NCBI GenBank assembly: GCA_005772855.1
Contig: SXIK01000219.1
Coordinates: forward strand, 1-64,000
Source: Planctomycetia bacterium
Lineage (GTDB): Bacteria; Planctomycetota; UBA8108; SXIK01
Length of the DNA: 64,000 bases
Reading direction: 5' to 3'
Shown: positions 49,188 through 59,373 of the stretch, piece after piece
Position numbering within the stretch: position 1 is the stretch's first letter
How the letters are laid out: each line of letters starts with the position of its first letter
Position numbers and translations under genes: made by a program
Notes under the pieces: model-generated
What the model saw: only the letters and a program-made list of their open reading frames with translations
What the model was told of the DNA's origin: nothing
The model's database searches: none

Positions 49188-49805
49188 TCAATTCACGCCC
49201 TCAATTCCTTTTGCCTCCAAACAGAGTCGCAAGTCCCCCATGGCACGCACCATGCGGTCGCGTAGCGACGATTCGGCCAGCTTCAGGGTTGTCGCGATCT
49301 GACGCTTTGAACGTCCATCGGCGAAGTGGCTCCAGAACACCGATCGAGAGATCTCATCAAGTCCTCCCAGGCAATCGCGCACGGCGATGCGCTGCTCCTC
49401 CAACACAAGAGGGTCCGGGGAATCCACGTCGGCTGCCTTCGACGGTACGACATCTTGCCACAGGGCATCATCCGGGAAAAGCGCCTCCAGACTCGAGGCG
49501 TGGATACCTCGCCCCTTTTGCCTCCAGTGACTTGCGAGCGCGTTTTGGGCCGAGCCGAAGATGTAGCGACGCCAGTGGGTCATGCTCGTCTCCGCTGGCC
49601 CCGAGCCGTTCCGCACAGCGCGATAGAGGGAGACAAATACCTGTTGAGTCAGCTCATCGGCGTCGGAAACGGGGACGCGCTTCCAAAAAAAACGGTAAAT
49701 CGGGTCCCAAAACCACTCCACCAGGGCATCGAAGGCAGACCGTTCACCCGCCGCGAGATCCTGGACCAACTTCAAGAATTGCGGTTCCTGCTCACCCGGA
49801 CCCAT
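49188..49805 (-). CDS. RNA polymerase ECF-type sigma factor
   Basis: WFWDPIYRFFWKRVPVSDADELTQQVFVSLYRAVRNG (region 2); SRSVFWSHFADGRSKRQIATTLKLAESSLRDRMVRAMGDLRLCLE (region 4). Confidence 0.88.
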   Translation of the reverse strand: MGPGEQEPQFLKLVQDLAAGERSAFDALVEWFWDPIYRFFWKRVPVSDADELTQQVFVSLYRAVRNGSGPAETSMTHWRRYIFGSAQNALASHWRQKGRGIHASSLEALFPDDALWQDVVPSKAADVDSPDPLVLEEQRIAVRDCLGGLDEISRSVFWSHFADGRSKRQIATTLKLAESSLRDRMVRAMGDLRLCLEAKGIEGVN

Positions 49806-50005
49806 GCGATTCCCTTGGCTTCCGTACCTGGAAGGCGGACCCATCCCAACAGGGAGGACCTCGATGGCATTGTACCGCTTCGAGTCCGGGGCAAGGCCAG
49901 CGAAGTCAGCTTCCGCCCGGGTTGGGCAAGTGACCATTTGCAGCTCGTGGGGTAGGTAGCTCACAGACCTTCAACGCCGGCCGGGCCCGAGTGCGCAGAA
50001 GAATC

Positions 50006-50386
50006 TCACCGGGGAGTATGCAGGACCCCCTCATACCACAGCCAGAGCCCGACGAGACCCGCCTGGAGAAGGGCGATCAGCCAGAAGGTCAGCCGGAAGG
50101 AGCCCTTTAGCGTCTTGTGGCGGAATATCTTCTGCCCAACGATGGCTGCCGGGGTGCCGCCGAGGAACGCGATCGCGTGGAGGGTACGCTCGGGGATGCG
50201 GGGGGTGCTGCGGCGCCGGCTCAGTGACTTGTCGATTCCGTAAAACGCGAACGTCACGGCATTGATGGACAAGAAGTATGCAGCCACCCAAGACCAGCGA
50301 GGCCAGTGGACGAGGGCTCCCGTGAGGGCGAGCGTCAGGGCTCCGCCCCACAGACCGAACTTGCGAGCAATGGAGACGCGGGTCAT
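50006..50386 (-). CDS. DUF1294 domain-containing membrane protein
   Basis: YFLSINAVTFAFYGIDKSLSRRRSTPRIPERTLHAIAFLGGTPAAIVGQKIFRHKTLKGSF. Confidence 0.93.
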   Translation of the reverse strand: MTRVSIARKFGLWGGALTLALTGALVHWPRWSWVAAYFLSINAVTFAFYGIDKSLSRRRSTPRIPERTLHAIAFLGGTPAAIVGQKIFRHKTLKGSFRLTFWLIALLQAGLVGLWLWYEGVLHTPR

Positions 50387-52674
50387 CTTTCGAGGAGCTC
50401 ATGATAGCTCCCCGGCGCCAGGCTCGAGAAGACCTGAGCTTCCTTCACGCCGGGCCACCCCACTGTCGCCGTGACGAGGCCCCTGCGCGCCCCGAGGCCC
50501 ACTCGAATCCGCGGATCGTGAGCGCTCAGGAAGCTTCCGTCGGTAGTTACCCCGCGTATTGATTTCCAACCGCTCACAGCGGTCTCGACGACGGCGCCGG
50601 TCACGGGCAGTTGGCGCCCCCGGGCATCCTTGCGTCTCTTGAGCTCGAAGCCGATCCAGCTCCGTTCGTCGCCTGCACGGTTTTCGAGGAGGATGGCAGG
50701 ACCGCCGCAGTTGGTGACCACCAGATCGGGGTCTCCGTCGTTGTCGTAGTCGGCCTCGGCCACGCCTCGGCCCACCAGGGCCTGCTCGAACCACGCTCCC
50801 GCGGCCTTCGAGACCTCCGCGAAATGACCCCGGCCATCGTTCTCGAGGAGCAGATCCAGCTGGCCGAAACCTGGAACGCCTCCAGGCACGATTTCAGCGG
50901 CGTTGTCGAGGACGTGACCGTTGGCGCAGTAAAGGTCGAGGTCGCCGTCGAGGTCGAAGTCGAGGAGACGTACACCGAATCCGAGGGGCAAGAAAGTCGC
51001 TCTTGCGATGCCGCTCTGCGTCGATCCATCAATGAAGAATCCATTTTCACTCAGGTAGAGCGTGTCGGGCTCGTTGCTGAAGTTCGCGACCAAGTAGTCG
51101 AAACGCAGGTCGCCGTCCACGTCACCGCGGTCGATCCCCATTCCCGCTCGCGGCACGCCCTCGGTATTGAACGCAAAGCCCGTCTCGAAGGAGACGTCCT
51201 CGAAGCGAAAGCCTCCGAGGTTGCGCCACAGGGTGTTGGGGGTCGAGTCGTTGGCGACGAATAGATCGGCGTCGCCGTCATTGTCGAAGTCGGAGGCCAG
51301 CACACCGAGACCCTTGCCCGCAAGGCGGCCCTGAGAGGCCGTGATTCCCGATTCGATGCTCTCGTCGCGAAACGTGCCGTCGCCGAGGTTTCGGTAGAGC
51401 ACGTCGGCCACGCCGTCGAAGTGGTGGGGGTGGCAGTAGGTCGAGAGCTTCTTGGAGCGGCCTGGCGCTTGAGTCTCGCACGCTCCTTGCGTTCGGGAGT
51501 CGTAGGCGACGTAACGCACGACGAAGAGGTCGAGGTCATGGTCGCCATCGAAGTCGGCCCAGGTCGCAGCGGTGCTCCAACCTGATGCGCCAACGCCCGC
51601 CTGCTCTGTCACGTCTTCGAAGCTCCCGTCGCTGCGATTGTGGTAGAGGGTGTTGCGTCCGTAATTCGTGACATACAGATCCGCCCGTCCGTCCTGGTCG
51701 TAGTCGCCCACGGCAGCTCCCATGCCGTAGCCATGCTCGCTGATCCCAGTCCTTGAGGTGACATCCTCGAAGAGCTTGCCGCCCAGGTTTTTGTAGAGAA
51801 CGTCAGTCGGCTCTCGAGGCCCGCCGGGCCCATCCAGTGCCTTCTCGGGGTGTCGGTGTCCCTGAACAAGGTAGAGATCGAGGAATCCGTCGCCGTCGAA
51901 GTCGAGCCACGCGGCCCCGGCCCCGATGGTCTCGGGCATGAATCGGAGGCCGCTCGAGCCGTTGACATGCTCGAAGCGGATGCCCCGCTCCGCAGTCACG
52001 TTACTGAAGGCTTCGCCGCTCCAGGTGCCCCTCCAGGACGGCGGCGCCGTGGCCTTCGGAGTATTGTCAGACGGCGCACTGTCAGAGCCGTTGACTGCGC
52101 TCCTCCCGGACTGGATTCGTTCGAGAGCGTGAGCTGCGAGCCTCTGTGCGCTCGGATTTTTCGATTCGAGACGCTTCCTGAGCTCCTGGGCGGCGGCTTC
52201 ACCGAGACCCGCAAGCGCCATCGCCGCCTTCCTGCGCACCTCCTCGCTCGAGTCCTCGAGTGCCTGGGCGAGCACTGCCATGGCGCTGGACGCTTGCGCC
52301 CCCATTTCCTTGAGTGCTTCCACGGCGAGGTAGCGCACGACGGCATCTTTCTCCTTGAGGGCCGAGATCAACGCCGGCAGGGCCTTCTCGCCTGCGCTCG
52401 AGAGCGCACGTGCCGCCCGGAAGCGAAGCACGAAGCTCGGGCCGCGGAGCGCCCGGGCAAGCCCGGGCACGGCGTCGGCGCCGACCTTCTCGAGCGAGCG
52501 AAGTGCCGCAAACGCACGCGCCTCGTCGCTGCCGCCGAGCTCCGCGATCAGGTCATCGATGGATCGCTTCCCTTCGTCCTCGAACGACGAGAGGGCATTG
52601 GTCCTCTGCCAGCTCAAGGGGAGCGGGCAGAGGACCAGGATTGTTATGGCGACGAGGCCCTGGGCGAACCGCAC
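50383..52674 (-). CDS. HEAT-repeat + VCBS/FG-GAP + ASPIC/UnbV (CRTAC1-like) secreted protein
   Basis: DAVVRYLAVEALKEMGAQASSAMAVLAQAL...; repeated DFDGDGFLDLYL, DYDQDGRADLYVTNYG, DFDNDGDADLFVANDS; C-terminal ASPIC-like GLGARRGLVTATVGWPGVKEAQVF. Confidence 0.92.
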   Translation of the reverse strand: MRFAQGLVAITILVLCPLPLSWQRTNALSSFEDEGKRSIDDLIAELGGSDEARAFAALRSLEKVGADAVPGLARALRGPSFVLRFRAARALSSAGEKALPALISALKEKDAVVRYLAVEALKEMGAQASSAMAVLAQALEDSSEEVRRKAAMALAGLGEAAAQELRKRLESKNPSAQRLAAHALERIQSGRSAVNGSDSAPSDNTPKATAPPSWRGTWSGEAFSNVTAERGIRFEHVNGSSGLRFMPETIGAGAAWLDFDGDGFLDLYLVQGHRHPEKALDGPGGPREPTDVLYKNLGGKLFEDVTSRTGISEHGYGMGAAVGDYDQDGRADLYVTNYGRNTLYHNRSDGSFEDVTEQAGVGASGWSTAATWADFDGDHDLDLFVVRYVAYDSRTQGACETQAPGRSKKLSTYCHPHHFDGVADVLYRNLGDGTFRDESIESGITASQGRLAGKGLGVLASDFDNDGDADLFVANDSTPNTLWRNLGGFRFEDVSFETGFAFNTEGVPRAGMGIDRGDVDGDLRFDYLVANFSNEPDTLYLSENGFFIDGSTQSGIARATFLPLGFGVRLLDFDLDGDLDLYCANGHVLDNAAEIVPGGVPGFGQLDLLLENDGRGHFAEVSKAAGAWFEQALVGRGVAEADYDNDGDPDLVVTNCGGPAILLENRAGDERSWIGFELKRRKDARGRQLPVTGAVVETAVSGWKSIRGVTTDGSFLSAHDPRIRVGLGARRGLVTATVGWPGVKEAQVFSSLAPGSYHELLER

Positions 52675-52675
52675 A

Positions 52676-55433
52676 TCAGTTGCACGGCGAGCTGGGTGGG
52701 TCGCCGAAGGACAGGCCGTTCGTGATGACAGACGGACCGCTGTTGAGCGAGAAGAGGAAGTCGAGGCCGAGCGTGCCGTTCGACGGTGGATTCCCCGTGT
52801 TCCAGCCGTAGTGCGCCCCGCCGAAGTTGCCCTGGAAGGGAGAGTGACAGTTCATGCAAGTGTCAACGCCGCACTCGGGGAACTCGAAGTTTCCACAGAT
52901 CGTCTGGGCTTCAAGGATGTTGGTGCACATGAGGTAGTTGGCCCACACACCGGTCACGCAGGCCGGCCTGCCGGCTCCGGAACCCTGGCAGCCGCCGACG
53001 CCGTCGGGGGTCGGAATGTAGAAATCGGCCCAGTACCACTTGTCGATGTCCTTCGTAGTAAAGTGAATTGCCGTGAGGTAGTAGGTCGTGCCGTTTCCTG
53101 TGTAAGTGTAGCTGTAGTGTTTGGACAAGTCCTTGCCGACCAACTGCGCGGCCGTGCGCCACGCCGTCTTGACGACGATCCCGCTCCTGGGGAAGTGGGG
53201 GACTTGAGTCTTTCCTTGAAGCTCCAGATCGCGCAGCTTGCACTGGTTCCAGAGCTTGTTGTCGCGGACGTGGCAGTAGGCGGGGAGGTTGTAGAGGACA
53301 TCCTTCGAGCCCGGTGCAATATTGAACGGATCGGTCAGGGGCAGCGCCGCGCCTGCGGAGCTCATGGTATTGATCCTCGGGATGAAGTACTGCCACCTCT
53401 CGATCCCGTTGCACTTGGCAATCAGCTCGCAAAATCGGCACCAGCCAAAGTCGCGCTCGTCGTTGATCGGGTCGAACCCGCCGCACTGGCCCTTCGGCGG
53501 CCGGCCCGGGTGATAACCGCCGATGCCCCCAAGGACGCGCCCCTTGCTTTCGCTGAGGAAGTTCGCCAGAAGCTTGTTGGGCAGGAGGTTGATGCACTCG
53601 TTGCGGATGTCGGCTTCGACGAGGACTTCTGCTGAATCGTTTCCGAGACGCTCCTGGAGTTTCTCCGCGATTTCGGAGAGCCACTCACCGAACGACGGAG
53701 GCGCCACTCCGGGGAGCTTGCCCGTCCCCGCGAGCTCGAAGCCGAGTCCGATTCCACCTCTCGACAGATTTTGGACTGCGGGGAGGACGACGTTCCCCAT
53801 CAACGCCACGGGCTGGCTGAAATCAATCCGCTTCGAATCGAATTTGATCGTCAGGCCTCCCTTTTCGTTGAGGGAAGATACGGCGATCGCGGTCACCTCG
53901 CTGGGGAGGGTAGAGACCCTCAGAACGCTCGCAGAGATGTCGATCGGTCCCACCAGAATCAAGGGACACTGAGTCGGCTTGCAGGTGAAGTCTTTGAAGA
54001 TTCCAGGATCCACCATGACCCGTATGTCCACCTCGGATCTCTGCAAGAGCATGCCCACCTTGACAATGAGCTCGCTGGGCGATGACTTGATCGTCTCTGC
54101 CCGGGAGTCGCCAAAGAAGACCGCATTTTCCGCAGGATTTTGCGAAAAGCCTTCCCCATTCAAAGTCACGATATCGCCCTCGCGCACGAGCTCGTGCGAG
54201 CTCTTGAGGACTCGAGGCGCGGCCGGAGCGCCGCAGGGAATGTAGGGCCTTGGGCTGATTCCGGGACGCCCGAAAGGCGGTGGTAGCTCAGAATTTCCGA
54301 GGAAGAGGTAGCCAAGGCTTCTGACCGGATCTGAAATGTTTACCTCCCCGTCGGCGTTGGCGTCGAGAGCTTCCAGGCAAACGGGCCTCCTGGACCCGAC
54401 GAAGAGATATTCGAGGGTAGCAATCGGGTCAGCGATGTTGAACTTCCCATCGCCGTTCGACTCGCCGCGCACGAAAGTATGGCCGATGTAGACAAAGGCA
54501 TCAGGGAGCACCTCGGAACCCGTGCTTGTCTCCACGGCCACATCTCCGCGTGTCGGCTCCTTGGAGGCTCCGGCTTCCACCGTGACGGAAGCGTCGCTCA
54601 CCCTCAGGATCTTTGCCGGCACGCCGGCCAAGGTCACTTGCCTTGTCCCTTGAAGCCCGGATCCAGTAATGACCACCCCGATGCCGCCCTCGACGGGCGA
54701 CGTGCTCGGTGCCACACGCAAGAGCCGTGGAGACACTACCGTCTCCGTGATGTCGATCCGCGGCCCATTGAAGAAGGCGGATGAGCTCGAGTCTTTCGTC
54801 TTGGATGCTTGCGCCATTCCAGCACGCAGGAGCGGGGTGTCGAGGTCCGTGCCGGTTGAGTCGACACGCAGATGTCCTTCGTACCTCTCGCCGTCACGCG
54901 AGAATGAAGTACTGTAGACGTTGCCCTCGCGGCTGATTTTGAGGAAGATCGGAACTCCCGCTGCGACCGGTTGTGTGTTGGCGCTGGAGGCCTTGCCGCC
55001 CCGGACGTCCCGAAAGCTCGAGACGATCTGTAGCCCGCCGCCGGCGGACGTCTCGACGGAAATCCGCACATGGGGCGCATCGTGGAGCTCCGTGGAGCCC
55101 TCGTGAGCGCGGGCGTCGAGCCCGCCGAAGCTGGAGCCTCCCAGGTCACTGAGGCGCGCGACCAGCTCGAAGTCGGCTCGGGCGAGCTGGAAAAGGAAAC
55201 GGAAGGAGTCTTCCGTGGCGCCATAGCCGGTGCTCACGCTGCAGAGCTGGTAAGCGCCTTGATCCAGGGTGCGTGAAGCCCCACCGGAAACTTCGCCCAC
55301 GTCCCAGGGAAACCAGGGTGCTGTCGAGTTCGAGAGGAAGCAGTTCGGCCCGGGCTGCGCGTGGAGGCCCGAGGAAGCGAGAAGCAAGAAAGCAAGCCTG
55401 TACAAACTCGGAGTCAACCGAAATGGAGTCATA
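52676..55433 (-). CDS. Secreted protein with IPT/TIG domain, dockerin-like EF-hand pair and C-terminal CxxCH motif
   Basis: LRVAPSTSPVEGGIGVVITGSGLQGTRQVTLAGVPA (IPT/TIG); GESNGDGKFNIADPIATLEYLFVGSRRPVCLEALDANADGEVNISDPVRSLGYLFLGNSELPPP; CGVDTCMNCHSPFQGNFGG. Confidence 0.85.
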
Positions 55434-55704
55434 CACCCTCCTTCGCGTCGCCGGAGCCTCGAAACCCATCTGAGGCACACCTTGGGCCGAAATGCCCTCT
55501 CCTTTCCTTGGAGATTTGTTCCGGTCCTTACAAAGGCAATCGTCCGATCGACCGCGCCTCAGCTTAGGCGAACTGAATCGGGACTGCAACTGGGAACTCG
55601 GGCGAGGGCCCGCCCACTTCCTGACGTCTGCGGGGGCCCCTGTCAGCCCACCCAAACGAGTCCCCTGACGCGCTGCTCGCCTCGGTGTCTCGAGAAGAAG
55701 GGTT

Positions 55705-57141
55705 TCAGCCCAGAGCCTCGCGTACGACCTCGCCTGCGTTCACCGTGGCGCGCTCATTGCGGCCGTTGTGGAAATAGGTGAGTCTCAGGTGATCCATCCC
55801 GAGGAGGTGGAGGATCGTGGCGTGGAGGTCGTGCACGTGGACGGGCCGTTCGACGGCTCGCAGGCCAATCTCGTCGGTCGAACCGATGACTTGCCCGCCC
55901 CTCACGCCGGCGCCCGCGAGCCACATCGTGAAGCCCCACGGGTTGTGGTCACGTCCGCTGCCCTTCTCGTTGAAGGGGGTGCGGCCGAACTCGCCGCCCC
56001 AGATGACCAGGGTCGAGTCGAGCAGGCCTCGTGCCTTCAGATCCGCAAGCAAGCCAGCGATCGGCTTGTCCGACGCTCGACACCACTTCGAGTGATTGCC
56101 TTCCATGTCTGCATGCGCATCCCACCCGCTTCCGCTCCCGCAGTAGCATTGGACGAAGAGCACGCCACGCTCGACAAGCCGCCGGGCAAGCAAGCAATTC
56201 GCGCCGAACCTGCGCGTCGTGGGGTCGTCGAGCCCATAGAGCGCCTGGGTAGGTTCCGACTCGCCCACAAGATCAACGGCCTCCGGCGCCGCTGCCTGCA
56301 TGCGGTAGGCGAGCTCGTAGCTCTGGATTCGCGCCTCGAGCTCGCTGTCGCCACGGTGCGCAGCCGCGTGGCGGCGATTCAGGTCGGCAAGGTAATCCAG
56401 CTTGGATCTCTGCGCCTTCTGGCTGACGCCGCCGGGCGGGGCGAGATCGAGGATCGGCGTGCCTTCGCCGCGCAAAAGTGTGCCCTGGTAAGTCGCGGGG
56501 ATGAATCCAGCGCCCCAATTCTTCGATCCTCCGACGACTTCCCTGTCGTCCGCAAGCACCACGAAGGCGGGGAGGTTCTCGTTCGTTGAGCCGAGCCCGT
56601 AAGTCGCCCAGGCTCCGAGCGATGGACGGCCAGCGAGGATGGAGCCGGTGTTCATCTGGCAGACGGAGCCGACGTGGTTGAGTCCGTCGGCCCAGCACGA
56701 TCGAATCAAGGCGAGGTCATCAGCGTGTTTCGCGACGTGTGGGTACCAATCGGAGACCCAGAGGCCGCTCTTGCCGTGTTGCTTCCAGCTCCGCTTCGTG
56801 CCCATGAGGGCGTTCGAGGCCGTGCCCATGGCCGTGATCGGTTTGCCGAACGATGCAGGCATCGGCTGGCCGGCGAGCTTCTCGAGCGCCGGTTTTGGAT
56901 CGAAGATGTCGAGGTGGCTTGGCCCGCCCTCCATGAAGAGCCAGATTACGCTCCTTGCCCTGGGCCGGAAGTGGGGGCCGCGGTGAACGCCACGCCGAGG
57001 CGCCGCATCCGCGGTGCGAGACGTCAAGGCGTCGCGGGTGAGGAGATAGCTCAGCGCCAGCGCGCCGAAGCCGCCGCCCGAGCGAGCCAGGAGCTCGCGT
57101 CGCGTGCTGAGGAGTGGGATGTGGGTCCTGCGCTGCGTCAT
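55705..57141 (-). CDS. DUF1501 domain-containing protein
   Basis: STRRELLARSGGGFGALALSYLL; SVIWLFMEGGPSHLDIFDPKP; LLDSTLVIWGGEFGRTPFNEKGSGRDHNPWGFTMWLAGAGVRGGQVIGSTDEIG. Confidence 0.96.
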   Translation of the reverse strand: MTQRRTHIPLLSTRRELLARSGGGFGALALSYLLTRDALTSRTADAAPRRGVHRGPHFRPRARSVIWLFMEGGPSHLDIFDPKPALEKLAGQPMPASFGKPITAMGTASNALMGTKRSWKQHGKSGLWVSDWYPHVAKHADDLALIRSCWADGLNHVGSVCQMNTGSILAGRPSLGAWATYGLGSTNENLPAFVVLADDREVVGGSKNWGAGFIPATYQGTLLRGEGTPILDLAPPGGVSQKAQRSKLDYLADLNRRHAAAHRGDSELEARIQSYELAYRMQAAAPEAVDLVGESEPTQALYGLDDPTTRRFGANCLLARRLVERGVLFVQCYCGSGSGWDAHADMEGNHSKWCRASDKPIAGLLADLKARGLLDSTLVIWGGEFGRTPFNEKGSGRDHNPWGFTMWLAGAGVRGGQVIGSTDEIGLRAVERPVHVHDLHATILHLLGMDHLRLTYFHNGRNERATVNAGEVVREALG

Positions 57142-57142
57142 C

Positions 57143-59299
57143 TCAGTTCCTGTAGATGAACTCGCTGGAGTTGAGTAGCACGTGGCAGAGGTCCACAAGA
57201 GCCTTCTGGGCGCCACCCGCTATTTCCGCCTGTCGTTTGAGGAAGGCCGCGGCCTCAGCTTTCTCCTCGGCGCCCGGACGCCGAGCATAGGCAATCCTGT
57301 AGGATTCTTCCACCTGGCTCTCGAGACTCTCTGTTGCAGCCGCCCGCGCACGTGACGCGAAGGCGGCGGCCCATTCGAGGGTGAGCGCGTCATTCAGGAG
57401 GAGAAGCGCCTGCGGCGCAGTCGTGGTGACGTTTCTGCGCCCGCAGGTCTCGTGGGTGTCTGGCATGTCGAAAGCCTCGAAGAACGGATAGCGAAGGTTG
57501 CGCTTCACGAAGACGTAAATGCTTCGACGCCGACGTTCAAAACTGTCCGTGGTCAAGCTCCAACGCGCGTGGCCGTCCGTGCCCTGGGGCAGCTCGGGCA
57601 AGATGCTGGGGCCCCCGGCTTCAAGGTTCAGGATTCCGGCCGCTTGCATCGCGATGTCGCGGATCACCTCGCCTTCGAGACGAAACCGTGGGAAGCGCCA
57701 CAGCAGCATGTTTTCCGGGTCGGAAGCGGGCGGCGTGGATCCCATCGAGGACTGACGGTAGACACTCGAGGTCAGGATGAGCCGGTGAAGTCGTTTCAGG
57801 CTCCAGCCGCTCGAGACAAGCTCAGTGGCCAGCCAATCGAGCAGCCCGGGATGCGTCGGACGGTCCCCCAGGTGGCCCAGATCGTTCGGCGAGCCGGCGA
57901 TGCCGCGCCCGAAGTGGTAGTGCCAGACCCGGTTCGCAATCACGCGGGCCGTCGTCGGGTTGCGGGCATCAGCCAGCCAGTTGGCGAGGGCGGTGCGGCG
58001 ACCGCTTGATTCGATTCCCGGGGGCGGAAAGATTCGAGGCGCCTCGCTGGAGTAAGCGGACGGAAAACCTGGATCGACCTCCCGATCGGCTGCATTGTAG
58101 AGGCCGCCCGGGAGGACGTAGGTCTTCGGTGCCACACGGCCGCCGTCGCCGATGCCCGTGCCGATGGGCATCACGCCCGGGTGAAGCTCCGCGAAGTTGC
58201 TCCGCTGGTCGCTCAGGGCCTGCCAGCGTTTCTTGGCCTCCTCCTTGAGCCCGCCCACGATGCTGCCCAGATCCGGATTCAAGTAGGGGAGGGCCTTATA
58301 GTACATCTGCCACTCGATCGGCGTGCGATCAGAGGCCGGTTTCGAAATGGCGTTCTGGATCTCCTCGGGGAACCTGTCGAAGTTGTCCTTTGCGAGGTCC
58401 TTGCGTCTCGGCTCCTCGATGGCCGCCATCTGGGCGCGAATCGAGGCGGTCTTCTCCTCCCAGATGGCCATCTTCGCCCGGTGCCGCCTGAGCTCCTCGT
58501 CCCTGAGCAGCGGGATGTCGTCGACAGCTCGCACGTTGGCGAAGAAGGCCTGAAGCCTGTAGTAGTCCTCCTGCGTGATCGGATCGTACTTGTGATCGTG
58601 GCATCGCGCGCAGCCGAACGTCAGACCGGTGAAGACCTGCGCCGTGGTGTCGGTGATGTCGTTCAGGATCTCCTGGCGACGCTGCAGGAGGTTGCGGGCG
58701 TTCGACTCGTCGGGGTAGTGGCGGTTGAACGCGGTGGCGACGTGGGCCTCGGGGTCTTCGGGCCAGAGCTCATCGCCGGCGATCTGCTCCCTGACGAAGC
58801 GGTCGTAAGGCTTGTCGGAGTTGAGGGAACGGATCACGTAGTCACGGTAACGCCACGCATTTGGCCGCGTCTCGTCGCTCTTGAAGCCCTCGCTCTCGGC
58901 GTAGCGGGCCAGGTCGAGCCAGTGGCGAGCCCAGCGCTCGCCGTATTGGGGCGAGGCAAGGAGACGGTCGACCCTGCGCTCGAAGCCTTCAGAGGAATCA
59001 TCGGCGGCGAATGTCTCGACGTCGGCCGGCTCCGGCAGGAGACCGGCCAGGTCAAGGTAAGCTCGACGCAGGAGCTCGCTCCGCGAGGCCTCCGGCGACG
59101 GCGTAAGCCCGCTATCCTCTAGCTTCGCCAGCACGAAGGCGTCGATGGGGTTGCGGATCCAGGATCGGTTCCGGACCTCCGGCACCGCCGGTCGGACGAG
59201 TGGTGCGAGAGACCAGGGTCTCTCCTTCGCTCCGGGAGGGGCAGTTAGGAGACTGCTGCCGGCCAGAGCCCAGATGCAGGCGATATCAACCGCACTCAT
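57143..59299 (-). CDS. DUF1549/DUF1553 domain-containing protein
   Basis: IDAFVLAKLEDSGLTPSPEASRSELLRRAYLDLAGLLPEPADVETF; YGERWARHWLDLARYAESEGF; RVIANRVWHYHFGRGIAGSPNDLGHLGDRPTHPGLLDWLATELVSSGWSLKRLHRLILTSSVYRQSS. Confidence 0.96.
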   Translation of the reverse strand: MSAVDIACIWALAGSSLLTAPPGAKERPWSLAPLVRPAVPEVRNRSWIRNPIDAFVLAKLEDSGLTPSPEASRSELLRRAYLDLAGLLPEPADVETFAADDSSEGFERRVDRLLASPQYGERWARHWLDLARYAESEGFKSDETRPNAWRYRDYVIRSLNSDKPYDRFVREQIAGDELWPEDPEAHVATAFNRHYPDESNARNLLQRRQEILNDITDTTAQVFTGLTFGCARCHDHKYDPITQEDYYRLQAFFANVRAVDDIPLLRDEELRRHRAKMAIWEEKTASIRAQMAAIEEPRRKDLAKDNFDRFPEEIQNAISKPASDRTPIEWQMYYKALPYLNPDLGSIVGGLKEEAKKRWQALSDQRSNFAELHPGVMPIGTGIGDGGRVAPKTYVLPGGLYNAADREVDPGFPSAYSSEAPRIFPPPGIESSGRRTALANWLADARNPTTARVIANRVWHYHFGRGIAGSPNDLGHLGDRPTHPGLLDWLATELVSSGWSLKRLHRLILTSSVYRQSSMGSTPPASDPENMLLWRFPRFRLEGEVIRDIAMQAAGILNLEAGGPSILPELPQGTDGHARWSLTTDSFERRRRSIYVFVKRNLRYPFFEAFDMPDTHETCGRRNVTTTAPQALLLLNDALTLEWAAAFASRARAAATESLESQVEESYRIAYARRPGAEEKAEAAAFLKRQAEIAGGAQKALVDLCHVLLNSSEFIYRN

Positions 59300-59373
59300 T
59301 GAGGTCAAGGCTATCTGCTCGTGTCGAGGGTAGCAAGACAGTCCGTTGGCCTGGCTTCAACATCTCCAGGACG

